A stretch of 64,000 nt of DNA from Fluviicoccus sp. (GTDB taxonomy: Bacteria; Pseudomonadota; Gammaproteobacteria; Pseudomonadales; Moraxellaceae). The DNA lies in assembly GCF_030646115.1 (NCBI RefSeq), contig NZ_JAUSMX010000005.1, forward strand, positions 124,001-188,000, given 5' to 3'. This document shows positions 26,359-35,972 of this stretch, piece after piece. Numbering within the stretch: position 1 is the first letter of the stretch; every line of letters begins with the position of its first letter. A program made the position numbers and the translations under genes. The notes beneath the pieces are model-generated. The model saw nothing but the letters and a program-made list of their open reading frames with translations, searched no databases and was not told the origin of the DNA.

Positions 26359-27752
26359 GGCAGGCAGTCCTCCAGCCGCAGTTCCGGATACAGCGCCAGA
26401 ACATGCGCCAGCAACAGGTGTTTCAGTAACCGGCGTTTGTAGTCGGCGCTGCCGCGCAGGTCGTCAATGGGCGCTATTTCACCGTCAAGGAGCGTCATGG
26501 CCTCCCGGATAATGGCGGCATTGACAGGTTCCCCGCTCAGGAAAGCGGAGGTTGCCATCAACAGTTTGGGAAAGGCCGCCACGCCGCCCGCACTGATCCG
26601 GACTTCGCCAAAACAACCCGGCAGGCCGTTGCTGACGGTCATGGCGCTGTTGACGGTGGCGATATCGTCCCGCTCGCGCTTCGCCACTTTTTCGGCGTGA
26701 AGCCGGCGGGAGACATCGGTATTGCGGGGAATGCGGATGGCGGTCAGCAATTCGTCCGGGCGCAGGGCGGTTTGGTGGTAAGCCAGATAGAAGTCGGCAA
26801 GCGAACAACGCCTTTCCTGCGAAGCGGACTGCAACACCAGTTCGGCATCCATGGACAGCAGCAGCACTGCCAGATCAGCCACCGGCGAGGCGTTGACCAG
26901 ATTGCCGCCGACCGTGGCCATGTGGCGGATGGAGGGTGAGGCGAACTGGCTGAGGAAATGTCCCAGTAACGGCCATTCCTCCTGCAGCGTTGAATCCTGC
27001 CGCAGTTCAGCCAGCGTCACGGCGGCGCCGACGGACACATGGCGTTCATGGAGCGTGATGGCCCGCAAGGATGGCACACGATGCAGCCTGATGGAGGCAG
27101 TGGCATCGTCGGCCTGATGAGCGTGCTGCACGCCAAGATCCGTATTCCCGGCGCGAAACCGGAGGTGGTTGCCGTGGGTCGGCCGCTTTTCCTCGGCCAA
27201 GGGTTTTAATCCGGCGGAGGCCGCCGCGACAAGTGCAGACAACAACCCGGACACTGCTGCTTCGGCCAACGTGCGCTCACGGCGGATAAACTGCGTGTCC
27301 AGGTCTTCACAGGCGCGACGGATTCCCGCATATCCCGTGCATCGGCAAAGATTTCCTTCGGCGGCTTCAACCGGGGACTCGCCGTTCAGCAAGGCTCCGG
27401 TCAGGGCCACGACCAGCCCCGGTGTGCAATAGCCGCATTGCACTGCGCCGTGTTCCACCAGGGCCAGCTGTACGGGCGATAACGCCTCGCCGTTCAGGCC
27501 TTCCGGGGTAATGATGTGGCAACCTTCGGCATCTGCCAGCGTCATCAGGCAACTGTTCACGGTCCGGTACCGCGCCTGGGTTTCTCCCGGCGCTTTTTCG
27601 CCCACCAGTACCAGACAACTGCCACAGTCGCCGGTGCCGCAACCCGGCTTGGCGGCGGTCAATCCGCGCTGGTTGCGGATGAAATCCAGCAGCGGCATCT
27701 CCGGTGAAACATGCGGGGTTTCTATACTTTCATCATTTAATATCAATGACAT
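26355..27752 (-). CDS. xdhA: Xanthine dehydrogenase, FAD and iron-sulfur subunit
   Basis: 465 residues. The first [2Fe-2S] domain has PGCGTGDCGSC and a fourth Cys near residue 67 in NSCLM; the second has QCGYCTPG and NLCRCTGY. The FAD domain (about 185-350) includes ATVGGNLVNASPVADL and is followed by the CO dehydrogenase-type flavoprotein C-terminal domain. It passes electrons from the molybdenum site to NAD+. It overlaps adenine deaminase by 10 bases and xdhB by four. Confidence 0.95.
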   Translation of the reverse strand: MSLILNDESIETPHVSPEMPLLDFIRNQRGLTAAKPGCGTGDCGSCLVLVGEKAPGETQARYRTVNSCLMTLADAEGCHIITPEGLNGEALSPVQLALVEHGAVQCGYCTPGLVVALTGALLNGESPVEAAEGNLCRCTGYAGIRRACEDLDTQFIRRERTLAEAAVSGLLSALVAAASAGLKPLAEEKRPTHGNHLRFRAGNTDLGVQHAHQADDATASIRLHRVPSLRAITLHERHVSVGAAVTLAELRQDSTLQEEWPLLGHFLSQFASPSIRHMATVGGNLVNASPVADLAVLLLSMDAELVLQSASQERRCSLADFYLAYHQTALRPDELLTAIRIPRNTDVSRRLHAEKVAKRERDDIATVNSAMTVSNGLPGCFGEVRISAGGVAAFPKLLMATSAFLSGEPVNAAIIREAMTLLDGEIAPIDDLRGSADYKRRLLKHLLLAHVLALYPELRLEDCLP

Positions 27753-29401
27753 ACGACATCCGTGAAACGGAATTCCTGGCTGTCAAACAGGCCCTTGTCA
27801 CTCAGTTTCAACGCCGGGATCACCAGCAGCGCCATGAACGACAAGGTCATGTATGGCGCGCGCAACAGGCAGCCCAATTGGGTTCTGGCACTGTGGGTCA
27901 GGGACGAATAATGAGCCGCCACAGCATCGCCATCGCCATCACTCATCAGCCCGGCCAGCGGTAAAGGCAGCAAATCGGTTTTGCCGCCATTGCTCAGGGC
28001 CAGGCCGCCATGGGCATCGATAACGGCATTGATCGCCTGCATCAGGCTATGGGCGTCGCAGCCGACGGCCACGATGTTGTGCGAATCGTGGGCGACACTG
28101 GACGCCAGCGCGCCGGATTTCAGGCCGAAGCCGCGAATCAGGGCCAGGGCGGGCGGAGCAGGGTGGTAACGATTGACGACCGCCAGCAGCAGCACATCGT
28201 CGGCCATGGATGGAACGATGCGGCCGTTTTCAACCTGCATCGGAACTTGCAGCGAACGTGTAATTAATTGCCCGTCTTCAGCGCCGATCACCCGGCAAAC
28301 GACAGTACCGATATCGATTCCCGCTGGTATCTGCAATTGCTCCGGCCGGACTTTTTCCGCTGCAAAACGGTTGACCGGACGGCAGGGATAACGCTGCAAG
28401 CGGCATTCCCCGTTTTCCGCCGCCAGCACGCCGTTCAACCAGGTGGCGCTGACCGTGAAATCTTCTAAATTTTCAAGAAGCACCGCATTCATGGCATCGC
28501 CGACATGCATTTCGCCCAGATCCAGCGGGTAAAAACGCCGTGGGGTCAGGCAGGCGGCCTGCAGCACATCAAAGACATTGTGGCCATGTTTCACCGCGCG
28601 CCTGGCCAGTTTGTTGATATGGCCTTGTGACAAGTCATCAGGATGGCGGTCATCGCTGCAAAACATGATTTTGCCGGGAAAACGGCTGATCAGCGGATGC
28701 AGCGCCTCGAAATTGCGGGCGGCCGAGCCTTCGCGGATCAGGATGCTCATGCCGTTTTTCAGCTTGTCTTCGGCCTCGGCCAACGTGGCGCATTCGTGGT
28801 CGGTATGGATACCGGCAGCGGCGTAATCAGAGGCTGCTTGTCCGCTGAGGCCCGGCGCATGGCCATCAACGGGTCGGTTACGTGCCAATGTGGCAGTGAT
28901 TTTCGCCATCAGATGCGGTTCTTTGGCCAAAACGCCGGGGTAATTCATGACCTCGGACAGATAGCCCACGCCGGGGGTATCCAGCAAGGCTTCCACCTCA
29001 TGGGCCTCCAGCACGGCACCGGCGGTTTCAAACGGCGTGGCCGGGACACAGCTGGGAGCGCCCAGCAAGACATGAAAGGGCGTCTGTTGCACGTTTTCCA
29101 GCATCCAGTGCACACCTTCAATTCCCAGGATGTTGGCGATTTCGTGCGGGTCTGAAACCGTGGCGACTGTGCCGTGACGCACTGCCAGCCGGGCAAACTC
29201 GGCCGGTGGCAGCAGGCTGCTTTCCAGATGGATATGCGCGTCGATGAAGCCGGGAATCAGGTATGGCAGTTCAAGGTGCTCGGAGCCGGTTTCCTGCATG
29301 GCGGTAATGACACCGTCGGTCCATTGCACGTTGGCGGCGTAAATGCGGCGTTGGTCGATGTCCACGATGTTGGCGCTGACGTTTCCAGAATTGCCGGTCA
29401 T
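27743..29401 (-). CDS. ade: Adenine deaminase
   Basis: 552 residues of the amidohydrolase superfamily, AdeC type. It converts adenine to hypoxanthine. The metal motif DAHIHLESS is near residue 55, then SDPHEIANILG, CSDDRHPDDL near 245, HDSHNI near 450 and the late VIPALKLSDKGLFD. It is the first gene of the operon, so adenine can be taken through hypoxanthine and xanthine to urate by adjacent products. The ribosome site is weak. No urate-degrading genes follow in the window. Confidence 0.95.
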   Translation of the reverse strand: MTGNSGNVSANIVDIDQRRIYAANVQWTDGVITAMQETGSEHLELPYLIPGFIDAHIHLESSLLPPAEFARLAVRHGTVATVSDPHEIANILGIEGVHWMLENVQQTPFHVLLGAPSCVPATPFETAGAVLEAHEVEALLDTPGVGYLSEVMNYPGVLAKEPHLMAKITATLARNRPVDGHAPGLSGQAASDYAAAGIHTDHECATLAEAEDKLKNGMSILIREGSAARNFEALHPLISRFPGKIMFCSDDRHPDDLSQGHINKLARRAVKHGHNVFDVLQAACLTPRRFYPLDLGEMHVGDAMNAVLLENLEDFTVSATWLNGVLAAENGECRLQRYPCRPVNRFAAEKVRPEQLQIPAGIDIGTVVCRVIGAEDGQLITRSLQVPMQVENGRIVPSMADDVLLLAVVNRYHPAPPALALIRGFGLKSGALASSVAHDSHNIVAVGCDAHSLMQAINAVIDAHGGLALSNGGKTDLLPLPLAGLMSDGDGDAVAAHYSSLTHSARTQLGCLLRAPYMTLSFMALLVIPALKLSDKGLFDSQEFRFTDVVCH

Positions 29402-29779
29402 GTCGGTGTCCGTTTGAGGTCTATCTTTTGATTGTAATACCCGTGGGATGGGTGCGCTATTGATGGTTTTGCTGTTCAGGGTACGGATGTTGGCTGAAGC
29501 ATGGTGGTCTTGTGGATGGGTTGGTTGTGTATTGAAAATAACGAATACGTAACATGTAAGATTACAGTAGAAAGTGGCGGGGATGTGGTGTGGGGTCGCT
29601 ATAGTTAGTAATCTTTAACATAATATACATTATGCGACATAAGTCCCCGGTGGCCGGGATAGGCGTTTGGATGGGCTTTTTGAGGTAATTCGGAGGTGTT
29701 TGGTGTGACTTGGAAAAACTGACTGAGGGTTTTCGTTGGGCTGTCTAAGCCTTCAGGGATTGATCAGGTACGCGTCCAA
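29402..29779. other. Intergenic region, strongly G/T-rich on the plus strand
   Basis: 378 bases with no supported gene. It must contain the promoter of the minus-strand ade operon near 29402-29480. From about 29440 to 29750 the plus strand is conspicuously rich in G and T and poor in C, with an AT-rich stretch (29545-29645). No hairpin with a T tail is clear. Confidence 0.35.
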
Positions 29780-30031
29780 TCACCGACTGAAGCTCAGTAC
29801 AGTTTCCACGGCGGACATGCACAATGCAAGCTGTTGTTCCGATGAAGGCTCAAGTTCCGGATATTCCTGCTGAAGATACTCGATGACTTCCTCAGCACTC
29901 CATGGCCCCAAAGATGTCAGATAACCGGGATAGGCTTCCTGAATGTCGCGCCAGGATGCAAAGGCTTGCCGGGATAACAGCATATCCCGGTCAGTGTAGA
30001 TGATGTGAAATTTGACTGCGTTGTCTGTCAT
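29780..30031 (-). CDS. Small hypothetical protein
   Basis: 83 residues starting MTDNAVKFHIIYTDRD, acidic, no membrane segment or signal peptide. Tyr- and Glu-rich helices (EEVIEYLQQEYPELEP) dominate. No family is recognised and the ribosome site is weak, but codon use and amino-acid composition look genuine. It lies 63 bases before the next minus-strand stop region and may be a stand-alone gene. Confidence 0.5.
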   Translation of the reverse strand: MTDNAVKFHIIYTDRDMLLSRQAFASWRDIQEAYPGYLTSLGPWSAEEVIEYLQQEYPELEPSSEQQLALCMSAVETVLSFSR

Positions 30032-30094
30032 GGGTTAACCACGAATCCTGATGGCCGTGAGCCGGAATATCCTTACAGGGATCCGGAACAAAAC

Positions 30095-30823
30095 TCAGGG
30101 AATAGCCTGCCCGAATTCATAGATCTTGAACGGTAACGGCCGCCCTTCCTTTGCATAGTCCTCTTTGTTCGCCATACGCTGCAACCCCAGAATGACGCTG
30201 TACGGCGCATTGCGTTGCACAAAGTTCGCTGCCCAAGCCGGAGCAAATCCACCCGGATCGAAATAGCCTTCCACCTGCAAATCCACCTGCTTTTCGGACT
30301 TGGGCGTAAAACGCAAGGTCAGCTCTTCGGCCTTGACCCGCACCAGCGGCGGCTTGGCTGGAAGAAAGTCAGGCATGGCGGTCACATGCATCACGATGCC
30401 GGGCTTGCCACGGGATTGCGGATCAACGGTTATCTTGATGGCCGTATCCCGGTCCGGCAGCCCCACCGGCGCTTCATGAACCATGTAGGCAATGAACTCG
30501 GTGGGTGAATCCTTGCGCAGGAAACGGGCCGTACGGGTTTTCCAGAACCAGCGGGGATAACTCTCGATGTCGTACATGACTCGGGCCAGCGAGGCCAGAC
30601 TGGCGTCCAGGGTCGCTTCAACCTTCATGGAGCGGTAGCGCTTGCCGTCTTCCAGCCGTGCGAAGGTGCGGATATTGTGCAGGCGGTCGTTCTTGACCAT
30701 CATCCATTCGTTGGTCAGCTTGTCGCGGAATTCATCAAGGCCGTCTTCGTCCTCAGCATGGACCACGCCCGCAGCCACTGTCAAGCCCAGCAACAGGCTC
30801 AACCCGAAACGCCGGATTGTCAT
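30095..30823 (-). CDS. Exported START/SRPBCC-domain lipid-binding protein
   Basis: 242 residues. The chosen ATG at 30823, with GGGAG ten bases upstream, begins a clear signal peptide (MTIRRFGLSLLLGLTVAAG) cleaved after VHA. The mature part resembles START-like proteins: an early helix with NEWMMVKND, SLARVMYDIESYPRWFW as the hydrophobic ligand-cavity motif, EAPVGLPDRD and the C-terminal amphipathic helix. Such periplasmic START proteins are presumed lipid carriers. It is a single gene divergent from cydP. Confidence 0.75.
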   Translation of the reverse strand: MTIRRFGLSLLLGLTVAAGVVHAEDEDGLDEFRDKLTNEWMMVKNDRLHNIRTFARLEDGKRYRSMKVEATLDASLASLARVMYDIESYPRWFWKTRTARFLRKDSPTEFIAYMVHEAPVGLPDRDTAIKITVDPQSRGKPGIVMHVTAMPDFLPAKPPLVRVKAEELTLRFTPKSEKQVDLQVEGYFDPGGFAPAWAANFVQRNAPYSVILGLQRMANKEDYAKEGRPLPFKIYEFGQAIP

Positions 30824-31065
30824 TGGAATATTCTCCCGCGAGATTTTCTTTTTGTTGTCCGCCAAAGGCTATCGTATAGATCCCGGTGGATCCATGGGGA
30901 AAACGGTCAACTGGAGCCACGTTCTCGTACCAGCTTCTGAACACGTTGCTCCGTTAGCTCAACAGTAACCGCTGGGCTGCCGGATTGCCATAATCCTTAC
31001 TGCATTCGCCACTTTCAGTCAATCTTAAACGATACGGGGTGAAATACTACAGGGGGTATGCTACT

Positions 31066-31079
31066 TTGATTAAACTCAA
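31066..31079. promoter_or_regulatory. FNR-like site in front of cydP
   Basis: TTGAT-TAAA-CTCAA differs at one base from the FNR consensus TTGAT-N4-ATCAA. It lies immediately before the cydP ribosome site at 31082, so binding there would more likely repress than activate. Oxygen control of cytochrome bd genes is common, which is why I report it. Confidence 0.4.
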
Positions 31080-31097
31080 CTCCGGAGGTGACACAGG

Positions 31098-31298
31098 ATG
31101 CGTCAAGACCGCTTGAAGCGTGACATTACGCTGTTGTTGCTGATCAAGGCCGGATTACTCTGGGGAATATGGTGCATTTGGTTTTCGCACCCGGTTGCCC
31201 CGCACATGCAAATGCCGGTGGAAAGCCTGGACTCCAGGATACTGTCTACCGCTCCCCTCTCCTCACCGTCCCCAACGCCCATACGGACGGTTCACTGA
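31098..31298 (+). CDS. cydP: CydP-like small cytochrome oxidase accessory protein
   Basis: 66 residues with one membrane helix (about 9-30) preceded by the basic segment MRQDRLKRDI, the layout of the CydP small proteins found just upstream of cydA. The very strong ribosome site GGAGGTG at 31083-31089 supports translation. The C-terminal tail after residue 45 is Pro/Ser-rich and not conserved in my recollection. It precedes cydA by 130 bases. Function is presumed in assembly or stability of the bd oxidase. Confidence 0.7.
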   Translation: MRQDRLKRDITLLLLIKAGLLWGIWCIWFSHPVAPHMQMPVESLDSRILSTAPLSSPSPTPIRTVH

Positions 31299-31428
31299 TG
31301 ACCTATCTGTGCTGCTGCGGCAATGTGCCGCATTCCTTAAGCTACCCTGATCATGCAGTATTTCCTGTAAAGACTGTATGGGCGCCCTCCTTCATCACCC
31401 TGAACACGGCTTTTCTCCGGAGAATGCT

Positions 31429-33003
31429 ATGAACTTAGACACCGTGGTTGAACTGTCGCGACTGCAGTTTGCCGTCACCGCCATGTTTCATTTCTTTTTT
31501 GTCCCGCTGACCCTGGGGATGTCGTGGATACTCTTTATTTGTGAGGCCACGTATGTCATGACCGGCCAGCAGATCTACAAGGACATGACACGCTTCTGGG
31601 GCAAGCTCTTCGGCATCAACTTCGCCATGGGGGTGACAACCGGGATCACCATGGAGTTCCAGTTCGGGACCAATTGGGCCTATTACTCGCATTATGTCGG
31701 CGACATCTTTGGTGCTCCGCTGGCCATTGAAGGGTTGATGGCCTTTTTCCTCGAGTCCACCTTTGTCGGTATCTTCTTTTTTGGCTGGGACCGGCTGTCG
31801 AAGCTGCAGCATCTGATGACGACGTTTCTGGTGGCGCTGGGCTCCAACCTGTCTGCGCTGTGGATTCTGGTGGCCAACGGCTGGATGCAGAATCCGGTGG
31901 GTGCGGAGTTCAATTTTGTCACCATGCGCATGGAACTGGTGAGCATGGCGGATGTGTTTTTCAATCCTGTCGCACAGGTCAAGTTCATCCACACCGTCGC
32001 TGCCGGGTATGTCACGGCTTCGATGTTTGTCCTGGGCATCTCTTCCTGGTACTTGCTGAAAGCCCGGGACGTCAATTTTGCCCTGCGTTCGTTCGCAATT
32101 GCTTCCAGCTTCGGTCTGGCGTCTGTGTTGTCCGTGATTGTGTTGGGTGACGAATCCGGTTATACCGCCGGGGAAGTGCAACGGGTCAAGATCGCCGCGA
32201 TTGAAGCGGAATGGGAAACCCAACCCGCGCCAGCCTCGTTTACAGCCTTCGGTTTTCCCAACCAGGCCGAGGAACGTACCGATTATGCCATCCAGATCCC
32301 TTATGCCCTGGGCCTGATCGCCACCCGTTCGATCGACAAGCAGGTCATCGGCCTGAAAGACCTGCGCAAGGAGCATGAAGCCCGAATCCGTGACGGCATC
32401 ATCGCCTTTGAAGCCCTGCAAACGCTCAAGTCCGGTGACCTGAGTGATGCCGCCCGCACCCGTTTCGACCAGCACAAGGAAAACCTGGGCTACGGACTGC
32501 TGCTGAAAAAATATACACCTGCTGTGGTAGATGCTACCGATGCCCAGATCAAGCAGGCAGCGCAGGATACAATTCCCAAGGTGGCGCCCCTGTTCTGGTC
32601 GTTCCGGCTGATGGTCGGCCTGGGCTTCTTTTTCCTGTTCGTGTTTGCCGCCAGCTTCTGGTTTCTGGCGGCCAAGAAACTGGCGCCGCAACGCTGGCTG
32701 CTGCGGTTGTGTGTCTGGAGCATTCCCCTGCCCTGGCTGGCGGCGGAGCTAGGCTGGTTCGTGGCGGAATACGGTCGGCAACCATGGACGATCAGCGGTA
32801 TCCTGCCGACGCACCTGTCGGTGTCGCAACTGGCCGGACATGAAGTCCTGGGCAGCCTGATAGGGTTGGTGCTGGTCTATAGCGGTTTGTTCGTGGTCGA
32901 AATGTACCTGATGCTGAAATACATCCGCTTGGGCCCGGCGAGTTTGCATACCGGTCGCTATGACGGCGAAACCGCTGCGCCCGCGCTGAATCAGGAGGCA
33001 TGA
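31429..33003 (+). CDS. cydA: Cytochrome bd ubiquinol oxidase subunit I
   Basis: 524 residues from [14 protein letters not shown]; an upstream in-frame ATG at 31378 lacks a ribosome site whereas GGAG precedes 31429. Subunit I holds haems b558, b595 and d and oxidises quinol. The long Q-loop form is shown by [24 protein letters not shown] and [13 protein letters not shown], as in E. coli bd-I. The C-terminal [13 protein letters not shown] block is family-typical. A high-affinity oxidase fits respiratory protection of nitrogenase. Confidence 0.97.
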   Translation: MNLDTVVELSRLQFAVTAMFHFFFVPLTLGMSWILFICEATYVMTGQQIYKDMTRFWGKLFGINFAMGVTTGITMEFQFGTNWAYYSHYVGDIFGAPLAIEGLMAFFLESTFVGIFFFGWDRLSKLQHLMTTFLVALGSNLSALWILVANGWMQNPVGAEFNFVTMRMELVSMADVFFNPVAQVKFIHTVAAGYVTASMFVLGISSWYLLKARDVNFALRSFAIASSFGLASVLSVIVLGDESGYTAGEVQRVKIAAIEAEWETQPAPASFTAFGFPNQAEERTDYAIQIPYALGLIATRSIDKQVIGLKDLRKEHEARIRDGIIAFEALQTLKSGDLSDAARTRFDQHKENLGYGLLLKKYTPAVVDATDAQIKQAAQDTIPKVAPLFWSFRLMVGLGFFFLFVFAASFWFLAAKKLAPQRWLLRLCVWSIPLPWLAAELGWFVAEYGRQPWTISGILPTHLSVSQLAGHEVLGSLIGLVLVYSGLFVVEMYLMLKYIRLGPASLHTGRYDGETAAPALNQEA

Positions 33004-33005
33004 TC

Positions 33006-34142
33006 ATGTTTGATTACGAAACCCTGAAATTCATCTGGTGGCTGCTGGTCGGAATTTTGTTTGTCGGCTTTGTCATCATGGACGGCTTTGACTTCGGCGT
33101 TGGCAGCATCCTGATGCTGGTCGCAAAGTCGGATGACGAGCGACGGGTGGCGCTGAACACCATTGGTCCGGTGTGGGAAGGCAACCAGGTCTGGCTGGTC
33201 ACAGCCGGAGGAGCATTGTTTGCGGCCTGGCCCCTGTTGTATGCCGCCGCCTTTTCGGTACTCTACCTGCCATTGATGCTGGTGCTGCTGGGGCTGTTTT
33301 TCCGCCCGGTGGGCTTTGACTATCGCAGCAAGGAGCCCTCCGCCCGGTGGCGTCGCAACTGGGACATCGCCCTGAGTTTTTCCGGCATCCTGCCGTCGAT
33401 CCTGTTCGGTGTAGCGGTCGGCAACCTGTTCTCCGGACTGCCCTTCCGCTACAACACCGACCTGCAGGTTTTCTATGGCGGCAGCTTCTTCGATTTGCTG
33501 AACCCGTTTGCCTTGTTCTGCGGTGCCGTTTCGCTGGTGATGCTGGGCACGCATGGCGCCGGCTATCTCCATTTGCGGACGGACGGCATGGTGGCGCAGC
33601 GTTCACGACAGCTGGCCATCATAGGCGGCGTGACAACAGCCCTCCTGTTTACCCTCGGCGGATTCTGGATCAAGGGCATGTCCGGTTTTGCCATTGAGCA
33701 GCAAGGCAATGTGAATGGCGTACTGACGCCGCTAATGAAAACCGTAGTCCGTCAGGATGGGGCCTGGTTGCATTCCCTGATGAACCGGCCACTGCTGTGG
33801 CTGGTTCCGGCGCTGGGAGTCCTGACCAGCCTGATGGCGGCGCTGGCGGCCTGGAAAGGCTGGCGCTGGACCGGGTTTCTCAGCAGTTCGCTGGCTTGCG
33901 GCAGTATCGTGGCCACTGCGGGTATTGCGTTGTTTCCCTTCATCCTGCCTTCTTCGCTGGATGCAGGCAGCAGCCTGACACTGTGGGACGCCACCTCCAG
34001 CCGCCATACCCTCAGCATCATGCTGGGTGTGGTTGTGGTATTCCTGCCCCTGATCCTGATCTATACGGGCTGGGTCTACCGGAAAATGCGTGGCACGGTG
34101 ACGGTTGAAAATATCCGCGCCAACTCCCATACGATGTATTAA
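33006..34142 (+). CDS. cydB: Cytochrome bd ubiquinol oxidase subunit II
   Basis: 378 residues, matching E. coli CydB. I chose the ATG at 33006 because AGGAGG at 32993-32998 is seven bases upstream; an ATG at 33000 overlapping cydA is too close. Motifs: [33 protein letters not shown] and the C-terminal [12 protein letters not shown]. It has about eight to nine membrane helices and pairs with CydA. Confidence 0.97.
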   Translation: MFDYETLKFIWWLLVGILFVGFVIMDGFDFGVGSILMLVAKSDDERRVALNTIGPVWEGNQVWLVTAGGALFAAWPLLYAAAFSVLYLPLMLVLLGLFFRPVGFDYRSKEPSARWRRNWDIALSFSGILPSILFGVAVGNLFSGLPFRYNTDLQVFYGGSFFDLLNPFALFCGAVSLVMLGTHGAGYLHLRTDGMVAQRSRQLAIIGGVTTALLFTLGGFWIKGMSGFAIEQQGNVNGVLTPLMKTVVRQDGAWLHSLMNRPLLWLVPALGVLTSLMAALAAWKGWRWTGFLSSSLACGSIVATAGIALFPFILPSSLDAGSSLTLWDATSSRHTLSIMLGVVVVFLPLILIYTGWVYRKMRGTVTVENIRANSHTMY

Positions 34143-34154
34143 GCGAGGTGAATC

Positions 34155-34301
34155 ATGTGGTATTTCAGCTGGGTTCTCGGACTGGGTCTTGCCCTGTGCT
34201 TCAGCATCCTCAACGTCATGTGGCTGGAGTCGAACTATGCGTTTGGCCGCCGCAGCGAGCAGGAGTCCCGACATCGCTTTGAAGAGTTTCGGGATCAGTG
34301 A
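34155..34301 (+). CDS. cydX: CydX small subunit of cytochrome bd oxidase
   Basis: 48 residues starting MWYFSWVLGLGLALCFSILN, the near-invariant CydX opening with a single membrane helix. GAGGTGAAT precedes the ATG and it lies 12 bases after cydB. CydX (YbgT) stabilises the haems of bd oxidase. The C-terminal tail is charged and longer than the E. coli protein, as in several other proteobacteria. Confidence 0.95.
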   Translation: MWYFSWVLGLGLALCFSILNVMWLESNYAFGRRSEQESRHRFEEFRDQ

Positions 34302-34306
34302 ACCAT

Positions 34307-34336
34307 AACCCCGCCGGGGAAGACCTCGGCGGGGTT
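34307..34336 (+). terminator. Hairpin after cydX
   Basis: AACCCCGCC (34307-34315) pairs with GGCGGGGTT (34328-34336). There is no clear T run, so it may be a transcript-protecting hairpin rather than an efficient terminator. Confidence 0.5.
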
Positions 34337-34467
34337 GAATGACAAAGTCGTGTTCTCGCTTCGTTCAAAACGCCGGATGGCCGCCGTACGCGTCACTAAA
34401 TCAACATCAATACGTCATGCAGTTTTGATTCACTTCTCGAATTGCCAACAACAACGAGATCCTGATC

Positions 34468-35820
34468 ATGCGAATGCGTATTCTGGCCTTGGCCGGCCTG
34501 ATAGCCTTCACCTCCCACGCCAATGCCGCCGCTCCCCGAACCAATTGGGTCGTCAGCCAACTTTACAGCTTCAACCACCCGCTGGCCGCCACCAACAGCG
34601 TGGAAGTCGCCACCAAAATGACGACCATGGCCACCAGTCCCTACACCTTTTATCGCGGCACTGACCACCTTTTCTTCCAGGACATGCTCACCCTGCCCGC
34701 CTCCGGCTACGCCAACATTCAGACCGGCTATACCTGGCTGGGCGGCGACACCCATATCGGTAATTTTGACGCCGTCAAGGACAGCGCCGGAGCGGTCGTC
34801 TTCAAGGTGTCCGATTTTGATGAGGGCTATCTGGGACAATACACGTGGGACCTGCGGCGCCTCGCTGCCAGCATGGTGCTTGCCGGACGGGAAACCGGCG
34901 TCAATGACAGCAATATCACCACAGCCATCAATACCATGGTTGGCGCTTATGTCGATCAGATGAGCAGTTTCAAGGGCAGCAGCGCTGAACTCACCTTCCA
35001 GCTCAAGAGCAGCAATACCGGCGGCGCGGTCAAGGACACGATTACAGCAGCAGCCGGTAAAACACGCGCCAGCTTGTTGTCCAAATACACCCAGCTGAGC
35101 GGCACCACCCGCACCTTCCAGAACCTCTCCAACCTGACAGCGGTCGACACGACGACCTACAACAACATCAAGACTGCCATGAGCGGCTATGTGGCGTCGA
35201 TTGCAGCCTCTAAGCAATACTCCGCCGGCTTTTATACGGTCAAAGACATTCATCGGAAGCTGGGTTCGGGTGTCGGCTCCTTGGGCAAGATGCGTTACTA
35301 CGTTCTGGTGCAAGGCCCCAGTACGGCAACCACCGACGATGTCATTCTGGAAATGAAGCAGACAATTTCAAGCTCGGTAGCGCTGGCCGATAACGGACAA
35401 CTGCCTGCGTCCGCTTATGGTTACAACGAAGCCAACCGTGTCGCCAAAACCGCCAAAGCACAATTGATCAATGCGGAACGGTTGATTGGTTATACGAATA
35501 TCAGCGGAATTCCTTACTACGTCCACGAGAAGTCTCCGTTTCAGGAAGATTTTGACTACACCCTGCTGGACGCCACACGCATGAACGCCGCCGCCATCTA
35601 TCTTGGACAGGCGCTGGCTGCCGCGCATGCCTTGGCCGATCAGGACTACGACTCAGCCATCGTCAGTTACAGCATCGACAAACAAGTCAGCGACGCCGTG
35701 ACCAGCAAGAGCGGCTTGAAGGCGGAAATGGTCAGTTTTGCTTTCGACTATGCCAATCAGGTTCAACTGGACTGGCAAAGTTTTGTCGCCGCCAAAAATG
35801 CGGGAACGCCCTTGTATTAA
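34468..35820 (+). CDS. Exported DUF2252 family protein
   Basis: 450 residues with a signal peptide (MRMRILALAGLIAFTSHANA). DUF2252 features are visible: FYRGTDHLFFQD near residue 70, WLGGDTHIGNFD near 92, VSDFDEGYLGQYTWDLRRLAAS near 115 and, later, YYVHEKSPFQEDFD near 350. The family has a kinase-like fold and unknown function, and is usually reported without a signal peptide, so export is unusual. It stands alone between cydX and phaB. Confidence 0.8.
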   Translation: MRMRILALAGLIAFTSHANAAAPRTNWVVSQLYSFNHPLAATNSVEVATKMTTMATSPYTFYRGTDHLFFQDMLTLPASGYANIQTGYTWLGGDTHIGNFDAVKDSAGAVVFKVSDFDEGYLGQYTWDLRRLAASMVLAGRETGVNDSNITTAINTMVGAYVDQMSSFKGSSAELTFQLKSSNTGGAVKDTITAAAGKTRASLLSKYTQLSGTTRTFQNLSNLTAVDTTTYNNIKTAMSGYVASIAASKQYSAGFYTVKDIHRKLGSGVGSLGKMRYYVLVQGPSTATTDDVILEMKQTISSSVALADNGQLPASAYGYNEANRVAKTAKAQLINAERLIGYTNISGIPYYVHEKSPFQEDFDYTLLDATRMNAAAIYLGQALAAAHALADQDYDSAIVSYSIDKQVSDAVTSKSGLKAEMVSFAFDYANQVQLDWQSFVAAKNAGTPLY

Positions 35821-35972
35821 GGCTATTTCCGGGTGTGCCTGATGGGTTGCCGCGAGCAGGTTTAAAGCCGATCCACCAGGAGGGCGTCATTAATCCGTCA
35901 TTTTTCGGTCACTAATCCTTCAGGGATGAAGAATGGAAATCTAGTTATCTGGTATGGCTTTGGAGAACCGAG

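Noticed and set aside
31378-31428. Earlier ATG for CydA
   Set aside because: No ribosome site; the conserved N-terminus begins at 31429 after GGAG.
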